This document shows, piece after piece, positions 45,271 to 54,213 of a DNA stretch of 64,000 nucleotides. The notes under the pieces are model-generated. The model made no database searches. It saw only the letters and a program-made list of their open reading frames with translations, and was not told where the DNA came from. The DNA is from Luteimonas cucumeris (GTDB lineage: Bacteria > Pseudomonadota > Gammaproteobacteria > Xanthomonadales > Xanthomonadaceae). Made by a program: the position numbers and the translations under genes. The stretch spans positions 496,001 to 560,000 of the forward strand of contig NZ_VLKN01000003.1 in NCBI RefSeq assembly GCF_007830035.1, given 5' to 3'. The first letter of the stretch is position 1; every line of letters starts with the position of its first letter.

Positions 45271-46986
45271 TTAACGCGAAGGCCCCAACGGCGCGAAGCG
45301 TAAGCTGCGCAGATCGACCCCCTCCTTCGCGGCCTTCACCACCAACGTATTGGTGCCTGCATGCAGATCGAAACCTGCAGGGTCCACCGCGGCACCATTG
45401 ATCCGGACTGACAGGCCGTCGTTGCCGGCATCCGTCAGCAGCGTGTAGCGGCCGGCGCGTTCCACAGAGAAGGTATATTTCAGCCATTCGCCGGCCTGCA
45501 TTCCGGCGACGAATGCGCCGCCATCCGGATCGGTGCCGATGTCGATGCCGTCATTGCGGTAGCGCAAACCCGTGTTCCACGTCACCCGTTCGCCGCCTGC
45601 CGAGACGTGGTAGTTGGCCGGCTTCAGGCTGTAGTACGCGTGCCGGTTCCTGCCCATGTCGAAATCGGCGGCACGGATCTGGCCACCGTCCGCGCCGATC
45701 CGGTGCGGCTTGAACGGCACGGTCTGGTCGGTGTGGGCCGCACGGAACAACGCGTCGACGACATCGGGATGCTGCACGTTGTTCTGGAAGCGCACATCGT
45801 GGCTCGCCAACCGCATCAGTGCCGCCTCCGCTTGTTCCCGGCTCGGGCGCTTGCCCTTGCCACTCCAGTAATCCAGCAGTTTCCGGTAGCCTTCGTTGGG
45901 CACGATCTGCAGCGGATTGTTGTAGCGGATCTTCTTCAGCGGCCACCATGCCCAGCCGATGCCTTCGGCCTCGACCAGGGCCACGGTGCGTGCGAACCAG
46001 TCGTTGGAGTTCTCACCCGTTTCGCCCAGCCACAATGGAAGGTCGTACTTGTCGCGAAGAGCCAGCATGTCGACCATGGTTTCAGGCGTGGTGTAGTTCC
46101 AGTAACGGTGGAAACTGATCACCAGGTTGTCATCCCACACGCCCTGGTCGAAGACGCCGGCGTAGTTGTTGCCCCAACAGTTGCCTTCGATGATGACGAT
46201 ATGGCGCTTGTCGACCGCGCGGATGGCATGGGTCGCACGCTTCAGGAATTCGCGCAGCGGCGAGTTGGCTTTTTCGGCGCAACCATTCTTGTCGGCCTTG
46301 TCGGCGAAGCCCCAGTTGGGCTCGTTGATCAGGTCGTAGCCGCCGATGTTCGGCTCGTCCTTGTAACGCTGGGCCAGCTTCACCCACAGCGCGATGGCCT
46401 TGTCCTGGTTGGCCGGGTCGTCCCAGAAGGACGGCTTCTTCGGATCGCGATCCGAGATGTTGATGTCGTTGCCCTGTCCGCCCGGGGCGGCATGCAGGTC
46501 GAGGATCAGATACATATCGTTGGCCTTGGCCCAGGCCAACAGTGCGTCGGTGCGGCGGAAACCGTCCTCCAGCCAGGTGTGTTCGCCGGCGACCGGCTCC
46601 TGATCGACCGGCAGAGTGTAGAGGCCGAAGTGCATCGGCAGTCGCACCGAATTGAACCCCCAGGCCTTCATCGCATCGATGTCGGCCTTGGTGGTGTGGT
46701 TGTCCAGCCATGCGGCATGGAACTCGCGCGTCTTCTCAGGTCCGATCAGCTTTTCGATCTCCGATCGGATGATTTGCTGCGTACCGAATTCCGGCAGTTC
46801 CAGCATGTAGCCTTCCTGCAGCATGAAGCCACCCAGCCCCATGCCGCGCAGGATGATCCTGTCTCCTGACTCGTCGACGATGTGGCGGCCGTCCCTCTTC
46901 AGGAATCCATCCGCCAGCGCCGGAAACTGCGCCAGCATCAATATGAGCGCGAGCGCGGCGTTCGCGGTGGCATTCTTCGCAGGCAT
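45271..46986 (-). CDS. Secreted GH5 glycoside hydrolase with C-terminal carbohydrate-binding module
   Basis: 571 residues. A Sec signal (about 1-25, cleavage after ALA) leads to a GH5 (beta/alpha)8 catalytic domain (about 26-410). The acid/base glutamate is in LINEPNWGF (E222) and the nucleophile in LWLGETGENS (E322); HAAPGGQGND is a typical GH5 substrate loop. A beta-sandwich CBM6/CBM35-like module occupies about 430-568 (YRNDGIDIGTDPDGGAFVAG, AGEWLKYTFSV, AGRYTLLTDAG). Substrate could be cellulose, mannan or another beta-glucan. It interrupts the aguA-aguB pair on the opposite strand. Confidence 0.9.
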   Translation of the reverse strand: MPAKNATANAALALILMLAQFPALADGFLKRDGRHIVDESGDRIILRGMGLGGFMLQEGYMLELPEFGTQQIIRSEIEKLIGPEKTREFHAAWLDNHTTKADIDAMKAWGFNSVRLPMHFGLYTLPVDQEPVAGEHTWLEDGFRRTDALLAWAKANDMYLILDLHAAPGGQGNDINISDRDPKKPSFWDDPANQDKAIALWVKLAQRYKDEPNIGGYDLINEPNWGFADKADKNGCAEKANSPLREFLKRATHAIRAVDKRHIVIIEGNCWGNNYAGVFDQGVWDDNLVISFHRYWNYTTPETMVDMLALRDKYDLPLWLGETGENSNDWFARTVALVEAEGIGWAWWPLKKIRYNNPLQIVPNEGYRKLLDYWSGKGKRPSREQAEAALMRLASHDVRFQNNVQHPDVVDALFRAAHTDQTVPFKPHRIGADGGQIRAADFDMGRNRHAYYSLKPANYHVSAGGERVTWNTGLRYRNDGIDIGTDPDGGAFVAGMQAGEWLKYTFSVERAGRYTLLTDAGNDGLSVRINGAAVDPAGFDLHAGTNTLVVKAAKEGVDLRSLRFAPLGPSR

Positions 46987-47125
46987 ACAACCCCTCGTTT
47001 ACACTTGCGTATCGCGGCCGGCGATCACCCCTTGATACCGGCCTGCGGAACTTAACCACTTCCATGCTCGAAAGATCATCGCATGGTCCTCGTCCCACTC
47101 CCGAGCCTGCAACGGCAATCCGCAG

Positions 47126-48010
47126 ATGAAGAAGACCACGCTCCCCGTCGCATTGATCCAGGAAAAGAACCACGGCGAAGCCGAGGCGAATCTTGCCATC
47201 ATCGAAACGCGCGTCGGCGAGGCGGCCAGGCAGGGTGCGAAACTGGTACTGCTGCAGGAACTGCACAACGGCGCGTACTTCTGCCAGCACGAGTCGGTGG
47301 ATGAATTCGATCGTGCGGAGACTATCCCCGGTCCCAGTACGGAACGTTTGTCGAAGCTCGCCAGGCAGCACGGCGTGGTGCTGGTCAGTTCGCTGTTCGA
47401 GAAGCGCGCGACCGGGCTGTATCACAACACCGCCGTGGTGTTCGATGCCGACGGCAGCACGGCCGGCCGATACCGCAAGATGCACATCCCGGACGACCCG
47501 GGCTTCTACGAGAAGTTCTATTTCACGCCCGGCGACCTGGGTTTCGAACCGATCAATACCAGCGTCGGCCGCCTCGGGGTGCTGGTGTGCTGGGACCAGT
47601 GGTATCCGGAAGCCGCGCGCCTGATGGCGCTGGCCGGCGCAGAGTTGCTGCTTTATCCGACTGCTATCGGTTGGGATCCCGGCGACGAGCAGGCCGAAAA
47701 AGATCGCCAGCGCAACGCGTGGATCCTCAGCCACCGCGGCCACGCCGTTGCCAATGGCCTGCCGGTGCTCAGCTGCAACCGCGTAGGCCATGAACCATCG
47801 CCGCTGGATGCAGCCGGCATCGATTTCTGGGGCTCCAGCCATGTGCTCGGGCCGCAAGGGGAATTCCTCGCCGAAGCCCAGGGCGATCCGCAGATACTGA
47901 CCTGCGAGGTCGATCTCGGTCGTAGCGAACATGTGCGCCGGATCTGGCCGTTCCTGCGCGATCGCCGGATCGATGCCTACGGGGATTTGTTGAGGCGCTA
48001 TCGCGACTGA
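47126..48010 (+). CDS. aguB: N-carbamoylputrescine amidase
   Basis: 294 residues, nitrilase superfamily. Hydrolyses N-carbamoylputrescine to putrescine. The catalytic Glu-Lys-Cys triad is E45 (LQELHNGAYF), K118 (YRKMHIPDDP) and C155 (VLVCWDQWYPE). Its partner aguA is 2 kb upstream on the same strand. Confidence 0.95.
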   Translation: MKKTTLPVALIQEKNHGEAEANLAIIETRVGEAARQGAKLVLLQELHNGAYFCQHESVDEFDRAETIPGPSTERLSKLARQHGVVLVSSLFEKRATGLYHNTAVVFDADGSTAGRYRKMHIPDDPGFYEKFYFTPGDLGFEPINTSVGRLGVLVCWDQWYPEAARLMALAGAELLLYPTAIGWDPGDEQAEKDRQRNAWILSHRGHAVANGLPVLSCNRVGHEPSPLDAAGIDFWGSSHVLGPQGEFLAEAQGDPQILTCEVDLGRSEHVRRIWPFLRDRRIDAYGDLLRRYRD

Positions 48011-48137
48011 CGTTAGCCACCCGGTTCGTGCCTGCGTGTCGTACAGGCGCAGGCCACTTGACCCCCTGTGAAGTAGTTCATCGATCTCGATGATTCCTGA
48101 GACCAGCCGGGGCAACCGACGAACAGTCAGATAAAAA

Positions 48138-48153
48138 ACGAACGGTCGTGCTA
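48138..48153. promoter_or_regulatory. TetR operator upstream of the TetR gene
   Basis: The dyad ACGA-ACGG-TCGT (48138-48149) lies within the 15-mer CGAACGGTCGTGCTA (48139-48153), 12 bp upstream of the TetR start. The same 15-mer occurs inverted at 48813-48827. Confidence 0.7.
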
Positions 48154-48164
48154 TTGTTCGGCAC

Positions 48165-48770
48165 ATGAGCATTCTCACCGCCACCCAAAAAGGCGCTGCC
48201 ACTCGCGAAGCCATCATCGACCAGGCCTATGACATAGCCCGGCAGACGGGGCTGGAAGGCCTGTCGATCGGCCCGCTGGCACAGGCGGTGGGGATGTCCA
48301 AGAGCGGCGTGTTCGCCCATTTCGGCTCGCGCGAGGACCTGCAACTGGCCGTGCTCGAATCGGCAGCGCTCCGGTTCGGCCAGGCTGTGCTGATCGGCGC
48401 GCTATCACAGCCGCGCGGGCTGCCGCGCCTGCGCGCGATCATGCGCAACTGGTTCGAATGGGGGCGCACGGCCACCGGCGGCTGCGTGCTGGTGGGCTCG
48501 GTCAGCGAATACGACGATCGTCCTGGCCCGATCCGCGATCGTGTCCTGCAGAACGAGCGCCGCTGGCGCGCCGAACTGCAGCGCGCTGCGCAGCTTGCGA
48601 TCGACGCCGGCCATCTGCGCGATGGCGATACCGACCAGTACGCGTTCGAGCTGTACGCAATACCGCTGGCCATGCTCCATGAAGCCGGCCTGTTCGGTTA
48701 CGAGCGGGCCCGACGCCATGGCGATACCGCGCTCGAGCGCTGGATCGCCGCCCATTCCCCGACCGCCTGA
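48165..48770 (+). CDS. TetR-family transcriptional regulator
   Basis: 201 residues. HTH at about 10-57 (AIIDQAYDIARQTGLEGLS, then LAQAVGMSKSGVFAHFGSRE). The C-terminal half resembles the TetR_C group found with hydrolase and efflux genes (ATGGCVLVGSVSEYDDRPG). An operator lies 12 bp upstream, so it likely represses itself and the alpha/beta-hydrolase gene 19 nt downstream. The ligand is unknown. Confidence 0.88.
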   Translation: MSILTATQKGAATREAIIDQAYDIARQTGLEGLSIGPLAQAVGMSKSGVFAHFGSREDLQLAVLESAALRFGQAVLIGALSQPRGLPRLRAIMRNWFEWGRTATGGCVLVGSVSEYDDRPGPIRDRVLQNERRWRAELQRAAQLAIDAGHLRDGDTDQYAFELYAIPLAMLHEAGLFGYERARRHGDTALERWIAAHSPTA

Positions 48771-48789
48771 CCCTTCATGAGGTGTCGCC

Positions 48790-49716
48790 ATGCCTGCCAC
48801 GACGTCCAGAATTAGCACGACCGTTCGATCCTATTTGAAGCTGACTGGCCTGCGAACCAGTTTTGTGCTCGGCGGCTGGTTCGATGCGCCAGCGACCATC
48901 CACCTCGCCGGCGAACTGTTCTGCACGCCGTTCGCCAGTTCGCGTGTGCGCGCCGCGCAGACGCCCTGCGGCGACGCGGTCGAAGGCAATTTCGACCTGG
49001 ATGGCCGGCGCATCCACACCTACGTCTGGGGCGATCCGCAAGCGCAGCCTTACGTTCTCCTTGCGCACGGCTGGTCGAGCCACGCCACGCGCTTCCTCCC
49101 CTGGATCGGCCGCCTGCGCGCGGCCGGCTACGCGGTGGTGGCGTTCGACCAGCCGGCGCATGGACTCAGCACCGGCCAGCGCACCAACCTGCTCGATTTC
49201 GCCAACACGCTGGAAGCAGTGGCGCTGCGCTTCGGGCCGGCGGCGGCCTTGATCGGGCATTCGCTGGGTGGTGCGGCAGTCGCGACGGCCCTGGCGCGCG
49301 GCGTGCCTGCCGAGCGCGCGGTGCTGATCGCACCGGCGGCCGATCCCGTCGACGCCGCGATGCGCTTCGCTGGCCTGGTCGGGCTGCCGCAGCGGCTTTG
49401 CCAGCGCATGATCGCGGCGTTCGAGGCGCATATCGGTTTTTCGTTCGATGCATTCCAGGCTCACTTCAACGCACCGCGCATCGCTCATCCGGCGTTGATC
49501 GTGCACGACGTCGAAGACCGCGAGGTACCGTGGGCCGAGGGCGAGCGTTACGCGCGCTTCTGGCCGGATTCGCGCCTGCTCAGCACACAGGGCCTGGGGC
49601 ACAACCGGATCGCGCAGGACGAAGGCGTGATCACCGCTGCCCTGCGTTTCCTGCGCGGCGAAATAGTCGGCGAGCGCGTGGTGTCATCGCCCAACCTGCC
49701 CTACGGCTTCGCCTGA
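48790..49716 (+). CDS. Alpha/beta-hydrolase fold protein
   Basis: 308 residues from ATG 48790 (GAGGTG site 6 nt upstream). The catalytic elbow IGHSLGGAAV gives S158, with D243 (HDVEDREVP) and H271 (GLGHNRIA) completing the triad. LLAHGWSSHATRF is the oxyanion region. The first 45 codons include a copy of the TetR operator (48813-48827). A TTG at 48835 (just past that site) is an alternative start. It is coregulated with the TetR gene; the substrate is unknown. Confidence 0.85.
   Translation: MPATTSRISTTVRSYLKLTGLRTSFVLGGWFDAPATIHLAGELFCTPFASSRVRAAQTPCGDAVEGNFDLDGRRIHTYVWGDPQAQPYVLLAHGWSSHATRFLPWIGRLRAAGYAVVAFDQPAHGLSTGQRTNLLDFANTLEAVALRFGPAAALIGHSLGGAAVATALARGVPAERAVLIAPAADPVDAAMRFAGLVGLPQRLCQRMIAAFEAHIGFSFDAFQAHFNAPRIAHPALIVHDVEDREVPWAEGERYARFWPDSRLLSTQGLGHNRIAQDEGVITAALRFLRGEIVGERVVSSPNLPYGFA
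48813..48827. promoter_or_regulatory. Second TetR operator inside the hydrolase 5' end
   Basis: TAGCACGACCGTTCG is the exact reverse complement of 48139-48153. It lies 23 bp inside the annotated hydrolase gene, so binding there could block elongation, or the true start may be downstream. Confidence 0.65.
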
Positions 49717-49813
49717 ACCGCATGACCGGCGGCCTTTGCCGCCGGCGCCGACGAGCGTCTATGCTGCGCGGCCGTGGTCCTGTCGCCGCGGCCTGCAGAC
49801 CACGAACGTCGCG

Positions 49814-51034
49814 ATGACCCTCGAACACGAATCCCCTGCGTCCACCGATCCCTTCGCCAGCCAGCCGCATGCCATCGTCGAACGCGACGGCGTGCGCTAC
49901 ACCCTGCTTGGCACCGCGCATGTGTCCAAGGCAAGCGTGGAGGCGGTACGCGCGGCGATCGATAGCGGCCGCTTCGACACCATTGCTGTCGAACTCGATC
50001 CGCAGCGCCTGCAGGCGCTGAGCGATCCCGCTGCACTGGCGCGGCTGGACTTGGTCAAGGTGCTGCGCGAAGGCAAGACCGCGCTGTTCGCCGCCAACCT
50101 CGGCTTGGCCGCCTACCAGCGCCGGCTGGCGGAGCAGCTCGGCATCGAGCCCGGCGCGGAACTGAAGGCAGCAGCCGACGAAGCGCGCGCCCGCGACCTG
50201 TCGCTGCAGCTGATCGATCGCGACGTCGGCCTGACCTTCAAGCGCGCGCTGTCCGGGCTTGGCTTCTGGCGCCGGATCAAGCTGGGCGCTGGATTGTTCG
50301 CCGGACTCTTCTTCGACGAGAAGGTCGGCGAGGAAGACATCGAGAAGCTCAAGCAGGGTGACCTGATGGAAGCCAGCTTCAGCGAGTTCGCCGAAGAGAC
50401 GCCGGAGCTGTACGACACCATCATCGGCGAACGTGATCGCTACATGGCAGCGAAGCTGCGACTGATGCCGCCTGCTGCGCGCGAAGTGCTGGCAGTGGTC
50501 GGCGCCGGGCACCTGCAGGGTTTGGCAAGGCACCTGCGCGAGGAAAGTGCGGCGCCCGCGGGCATCGTCGCCGAGCTGGAAACGCTGCCGCAGAAATCGT
50601 CGGTGCCGTGGTTCACGATTGTATTGGCCGCGTTCGTGCTCGGCGGTTTCGCCTGGGGGTTCTGGCGTGGCGGCGTCGATGTCGGCACCGACCTGATGTT
50701 GTACTGGGTGCTGTGGACCGGCGGCCTCGGCGCGCTGGGCTGCGCGATCGCCGGCGGCCATCCGCTCAGTATCCTCGCCGCCTTCCTCGCTTCGCCGATC
50801 ACGCCGCTGCATCCGGCGCTGGCGTCGGGCACGATCAGCGCGCTGGTCGAGGCCTGGGTGCGCAAGCCCACCTATGCCGACTTCATGGCGTTGCGCGACG
50901 ACGTACAGACCTTCAAGGGCTGGTGGCGCAATCGCGTGGCGCGGGTGCTGCTGAACTTCTTCCTGACCAGTCTCGGCACCGCCATCGGCGTGTGGACCGG
51001 CGGCGCACGTATGCTGGGCAAGCTGTTCGGCTGA
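49814..51034 (+). CDS. TraB/GumN-family membrane protein
   Basis: 406 residues from ATG 49814. The N-terminal TraB domain (about 20-230) has LGTAHVSKASVEAVRAAI and AVELDPQRLQAL and the conserved GERDRYMAAKL with AVVGAGHLQGL near the end; these Tiki/TraB-type proteins have a putative metallohydrolase fold. The C-terminal half has three to four membrane segments (about 258-400). In Archaea and Bacteria its role is unproven. It lies 97 nt after the hydrolase gene. Confidence 0.85.
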   Translation: MTLEHESPASTDPFASQPHAIVERDGVRYTLLGTAHVSKASVEAVRAAIDSGRFDTIAVELDPQRLQALSDPAALARLDLVKVLREGKTALFAANLGLAAYQRRLAEQLGIEPGAELKAAADEARARDLSLQLIDRDVGLTFKRALSGLGFWRRIKLGAGLFAGLFFDEKVGEEDIEKLKQGDLMEASFSEFAEETPELYDTIIGERDRYMAAKLRLMPPAAREVLAVVGAGHLQGLARHLREESAAPAGIVAELETLPQKSSVPWFTIVLAAFVLGGFAWGFWRGGVDVGTDLMLYWVLWTGGLGALGCAIAGGHPLSILAAFLASPITPLHPALASGTISALVEAWVRKPTYADFMALRDDVQTFKGWWRNRVARVLLNFFLTSLGTAIGVWTGGARMLGKLFG

Positions 51035-51035
51035 C

Positions 51036-51135
51036 GTAGGGCGGGCCCAGGCCCGCCGTCCGGAATAACGATCGTCCAGGAACTTTTTCTGGAAGATTTG
51101 ACGAACGCGCAATGGCGGGCCGGGGCCCGCCCTAC
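51036..51135. repeat. REP-like inverted pair between traB-like and RND genes
   Basis: Copy 1 is GTAGGGCGGGC-CCAG-GCCCGCC (51036-51056). Copy 2 is GGCGGGC-CGGG-GCCCGCCCTAC (51114-51135), in the opposite orientation. The terminal CTAC overlaps the stop codon of the RND gene at 51132. The two copies can form local hairpins or pair with each other. Confidence 0.8.
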
Positions 51136-54100
51136 TCCACCACGGTCGCGGCGGGCAACACCGCATCCGGCTTGCCGCGCGCGCGCCGGATCAGTCGCGC
51201 GGTGCCGTTGCGCATGTCGTCGAGGATCGCGTAGATGGTCGGCAGGAACAGCAGGCTGACCACGGTCGAGAACGCCAGGCCGCCGGCGATCGCACGCGCC
51301 ATCGGGTAGTACGGCGGCATGCCGTCCGCGGTCTGGGTGTTCAGGGCGATCGGGATCATCGCCAGGATCGCGGTGCCCATGGTCATCAGGATCGGCCGCA
51401 GGCGTTCGCGGCTGCCGTCGATCAGTGCCTCCAGCCGCGGTAACCCGCGCCGGCGCAGGTTGTTGATGTGCTCGATCATCACGATGCCGTTGTTCACCAC
51501 CACGCCCATCAGCACCAGGATGCCGATGATCGCCATGATGTTCATCTCGGTACCGGTCAGCCAGAACAGCCAGTAGACGCCGAAGATGGAGAACAGCACG
51601 CAGGACATGATCGCCACCGGGAACAGCAGCGACTCGAACACCGCGGCCATGATCACGAACATCAGCACCAGCGCGATGACGATGGCGCGCATCATCTGGT
51701 CCATGCCGTCGAAATTGATGTCGAACCCGGCGCCGGAGAAGGTATAGCCGTAGCCGGGCGGGAACTGCACGCCGGCGAGCGTCTCCTCGATCGCCTTGCG
51801 CGCCTCGTCCACCGGCACGTCCTTGCCCAGCCCGGCCTCGACCTTCAGCATCGTCTGGCGATTCAGTCGCTGGATCGACGTCGCCGCCGGCCGGTAGTCG
51901 ACCTTGACCATCGCCAGCAGCGGCACCTCGGTGCCGTCCGCGGCCCGCACCATGAAGCCGGCCAGGTCTTGAACGCCATAATCATCCGAACCGGCGAAGC
52001 GCACGTTGACGGGGATCTCGATCTCGTCCTGGTGGAAGTCGCGCAGCGACGAACCGCGCAGCGCCATGCCCACGAACTGCGCGACCTGTTGCGCGCTGAA
52101 ACCGTAGGACGCGGCACGCTCGCGATCGACCTGCACCACCAGCTCGGTGTTGGCGTCGCCGGTATCCACGCGCACGTCGCGCAGCTTGGGATTGCGCGCC
52201 AGTATCGGCACGATGTCGTCGGCCAGCTCCTGTAGCGTGGTGGAGGAATCGCCGATCAGGCTGAAGCTCACGCCCTGTCCCTGGCCGCCGCCGTCGCCAC
52301 CCGGCCAGCCGATGCCCAGCTTGGCGCGAGCCGATTGCGGCAGGCCCTTGCGCACTTCCTCCTCGATCTTCTTGCTCTGCTCGCGGTCGTCGATGTCGAG
52401 GAACAAGCGGGTCTGCGCCCAGCCCTGTTCGCTGTAGCGGCTGTACACCCGCTCGATGTGGAATTCCTTGCGATGTGCGTTGACGAACGCTTCCACCCGC
52501 TCGACTTCCTTGCCCATCTCCTCCTTGGAATAGGCGCCACGCCACTGGTAGAAGATGTTGATCTCGGACGGGTCGTTGTCGTCGCCGCCGCCCTGGGTGT
52601 GCATCATCGGCCACACGCTCAGCGCGGATATGGCCAGGATGCCGGCCACGCTCCAGCCGCGGTGCAGCAGGGTCCAGCGCAGCGCGCGCGCATAGCTGTC
52701 CTGCAGGCGGCCGATCAGCGGCGACTTCACCGCCGGCGGGGTCTTCATCCGCGCCGACAGCATCGGGATCAGGCTGACGGCCACCAGCCACGAGGCCAGC
52801 AGCGAGAACGAGATCGTCACCGCCAGCTGGGTCAGGTAGATGGTGATGATGTTCTTCTCGCCGAACATCATGGGCAGGAACACCACGCAGTGGCTGAGCG
52901 TGCCAGCGGACAACGCGATCGCGACGTGGCGGGTGCCGATGATCGACGCCAGCGACGGGTTGTCCGGATATTTCTCGCGCTCCTGGTAGATGCTTTCCAC
53001 CACCACCACGGCGTTGTCCACCAGCATGCCTACCGCCAGCAGCAGGCCCATCATCGAGATGATGTTCAGGGTGATGCCGGCGAAGTACATGAAGCCCAAG
53101 GTCATGGCGAAGCAGATCGGGATGGCCAACGTGACCATCAGCGTCGACGGCCAATGGCGCAGGAAGGCGTACAGCACCATGATCGACAGCAGCAGGCCGA
53201 TCGCACCGGCCTCGGCCAGCGCCAGCAGCGAGCTGGTCACCGCCTGGCCCTGGTCGTCGGTCACCTCGATGTCGATGCCGCGCATGGCGGAGTCGGTCTT
53301 GAGCACTTCGAGCTCGTCGCGCACCGAGCGCGACAGATCGACGAGGTTGGCCGCGCGCTCCTTGTAGATGTCCACGCCGACGCTGGGCTTGCCTTCCATG
53401 CGCCGCACGTAGTTCATCCGCTGCGGCTGCAGATCGACCTGGGCGATGTCGGACAGCCGCGTACCCTGCGCATTGACCGGCAGGTCGCGCAGCGCCTGCA
53501 GTTCCTGCAGTTCGCCGCGCGGCTGCACACGCAGGCGACGGCCGGCTTCGGTGATCTGCCCGGCGGAAACCGAGAAGTTGGCTGCCTGCAGGCGCTGCAC
53601 CAGTTCGTTCAACGCCACGCCGTGGGCGCTGAGGCGATCCTTGTCCAGCGCCACCAGTACTTCCTGGCGGGCCACGCCTTCCACTTCCACGCGCGCCACG
53701 CCGGGCAGGCGCTCCAGGCGCTGCTTGATGCTGCGCTCGATCAGGTCCGCGCGCTCGGTCAGGTCTTCGGCGCTGGTCAGGCGCAGGCTCATCGCCTCGC
53801 GATCGGATGAACTCCAGCGCTGCACGTAGTAGCGGCGGAAATCGTCGGGCAACTGGTCGCGCACCGCGTCGATGCGCTCACGCGCCTCGGACGCGGCGAT
53901 CGCGATGTCACGGCTCCAGTCGCCGAACTCCACTTGGATCGACGCGCCCTCGGCATTGGCGCGCGAGGTCATCGAGCGGATCCCGGGCATGGTCGCGATC
54001 GCTTCCTCGACCGGACGCAGCAGGTTGCGCTCGACTTCTTCCGGCGTCGAACCCGGATACGGCAGGTTGATGAAGAAGAACGGGATGGTCGCTTCCGGCT

Positions 54101-54209
54101 CCGCCTCCAGCGGCAGGCGGAACGATGCGATCAGGCCGATCGCCACCATCGACACGAACAGCATGATCGTGGTGACCGGGCGACGGATGGACAGCTCGGT
54201 GATGTTCAT
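51132..54209 (-). CDS. RND-family efflux transporter permease (HAE1-type)
   Basis: 1025 residues. Two blocks of six membrane segments with two large periplasmic loops. The N-terminus ELSIRRPVTTIMLFVSMVAI is typical, and TM4 contains LVDNAVVVVESIYQ with the proton-relay Asp. The RND structural motif is repeated in the second half near GVVVNNGIVMIEHI. It is the last gene of an MFP-RND-RND operon, 4 nt after the first pump, so two pumps share one adaptor. The stop comes from the REP-like hairpin. Confidence 0.93.
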   Translation of the reverse strand: MNITELSIRRPVTTIMLFVSMVAIGLIASFRLPLEAEPEATIPFFFINLPYPGSTPEEVERNLLRPVEEAIATMPGIRSMTSRANAEGASIQVEFGDWSRDIAIAASEARERIDAVRDQLPDDFRRYYVQRWSSSDREAMSLRLTSAEDLTERADLIERSIKQRLERLPGVARVEVEGVARQEVLVALDKDRLSAHGVALNELVQRLQAANFSVSAGQITEAGRRLRVQPRGELQELQALRDLPVNAQGTRLSDIAQVDLQPQRMNYVRRMEGKPSVGVDIYKERAANLVDLSRSVRDELEVLKTDSAMRGIDIEVTDDQGQAVTSSLLALAEAGAIGLLLSIMVLYAFLRHWPSTLMVTLAIPICFAMTLGFMYFAGITLNIISMMGLLLAVGMLVDNAVVVVESIYQEREKYPDNPSLASIIGTRHVAIALSAGTLSHCVVFLPMMFGEKNIITIYLTQLAVTISFSLLASWLVAVSLIPMLSARMKTPPAVKSPLIGRLQDSYARALRWTLLHRGWSVAGILAISALSVWPMMHTQGGGDDNDPSEINIFYQWRGAYSKEEMGKEVERVEAFVNAHRKEFHIERVYSRYSEQGWAQTRLFLDIDDREQSKKIEEEVRKGLPQSARAKLGIGWPGGDGGGQGQGVSFSLIGDSSTTLQELADDIVPILARNPKLRDVRVDTGDANTELVVQVDRERAASYGFSAQQVAQFVGMALRGSSLRDFHQDEIEIPVNVRFAGSDDYGVQDLAGFMVRAADGTEVPLLAMVKVDYRPAATSIQRLNRQTMLKVEAGLGKDVPVDEARKAIEETLAGVQFPPGYGYTFSGAGFDINFDGMDQMMRAIVIALVLMFVIMAAVFESLLFPVAIMSCVLFSIFGVYWLFWLTGTEMNIMAIIGILVLMGVVVNNGIVMIEHINNLRRRGLPRLEALIDGSRERLRPILMTMGTAILAMIPIALNTQTADGMPPYYPMARAIAGGLAFSTVVSLLFLPTIYAILDDMRNGTARLIRRARGKPDAVLPAATVVE

Positions 54210-54213
54210 CCGG

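Noticed and set aside
46736-48217. A 493-residue minus-strand frame opposite aguB
   Set aside because: It overlaps aguB and the GH5 gene N-terminus in other frames and lacks any motif.
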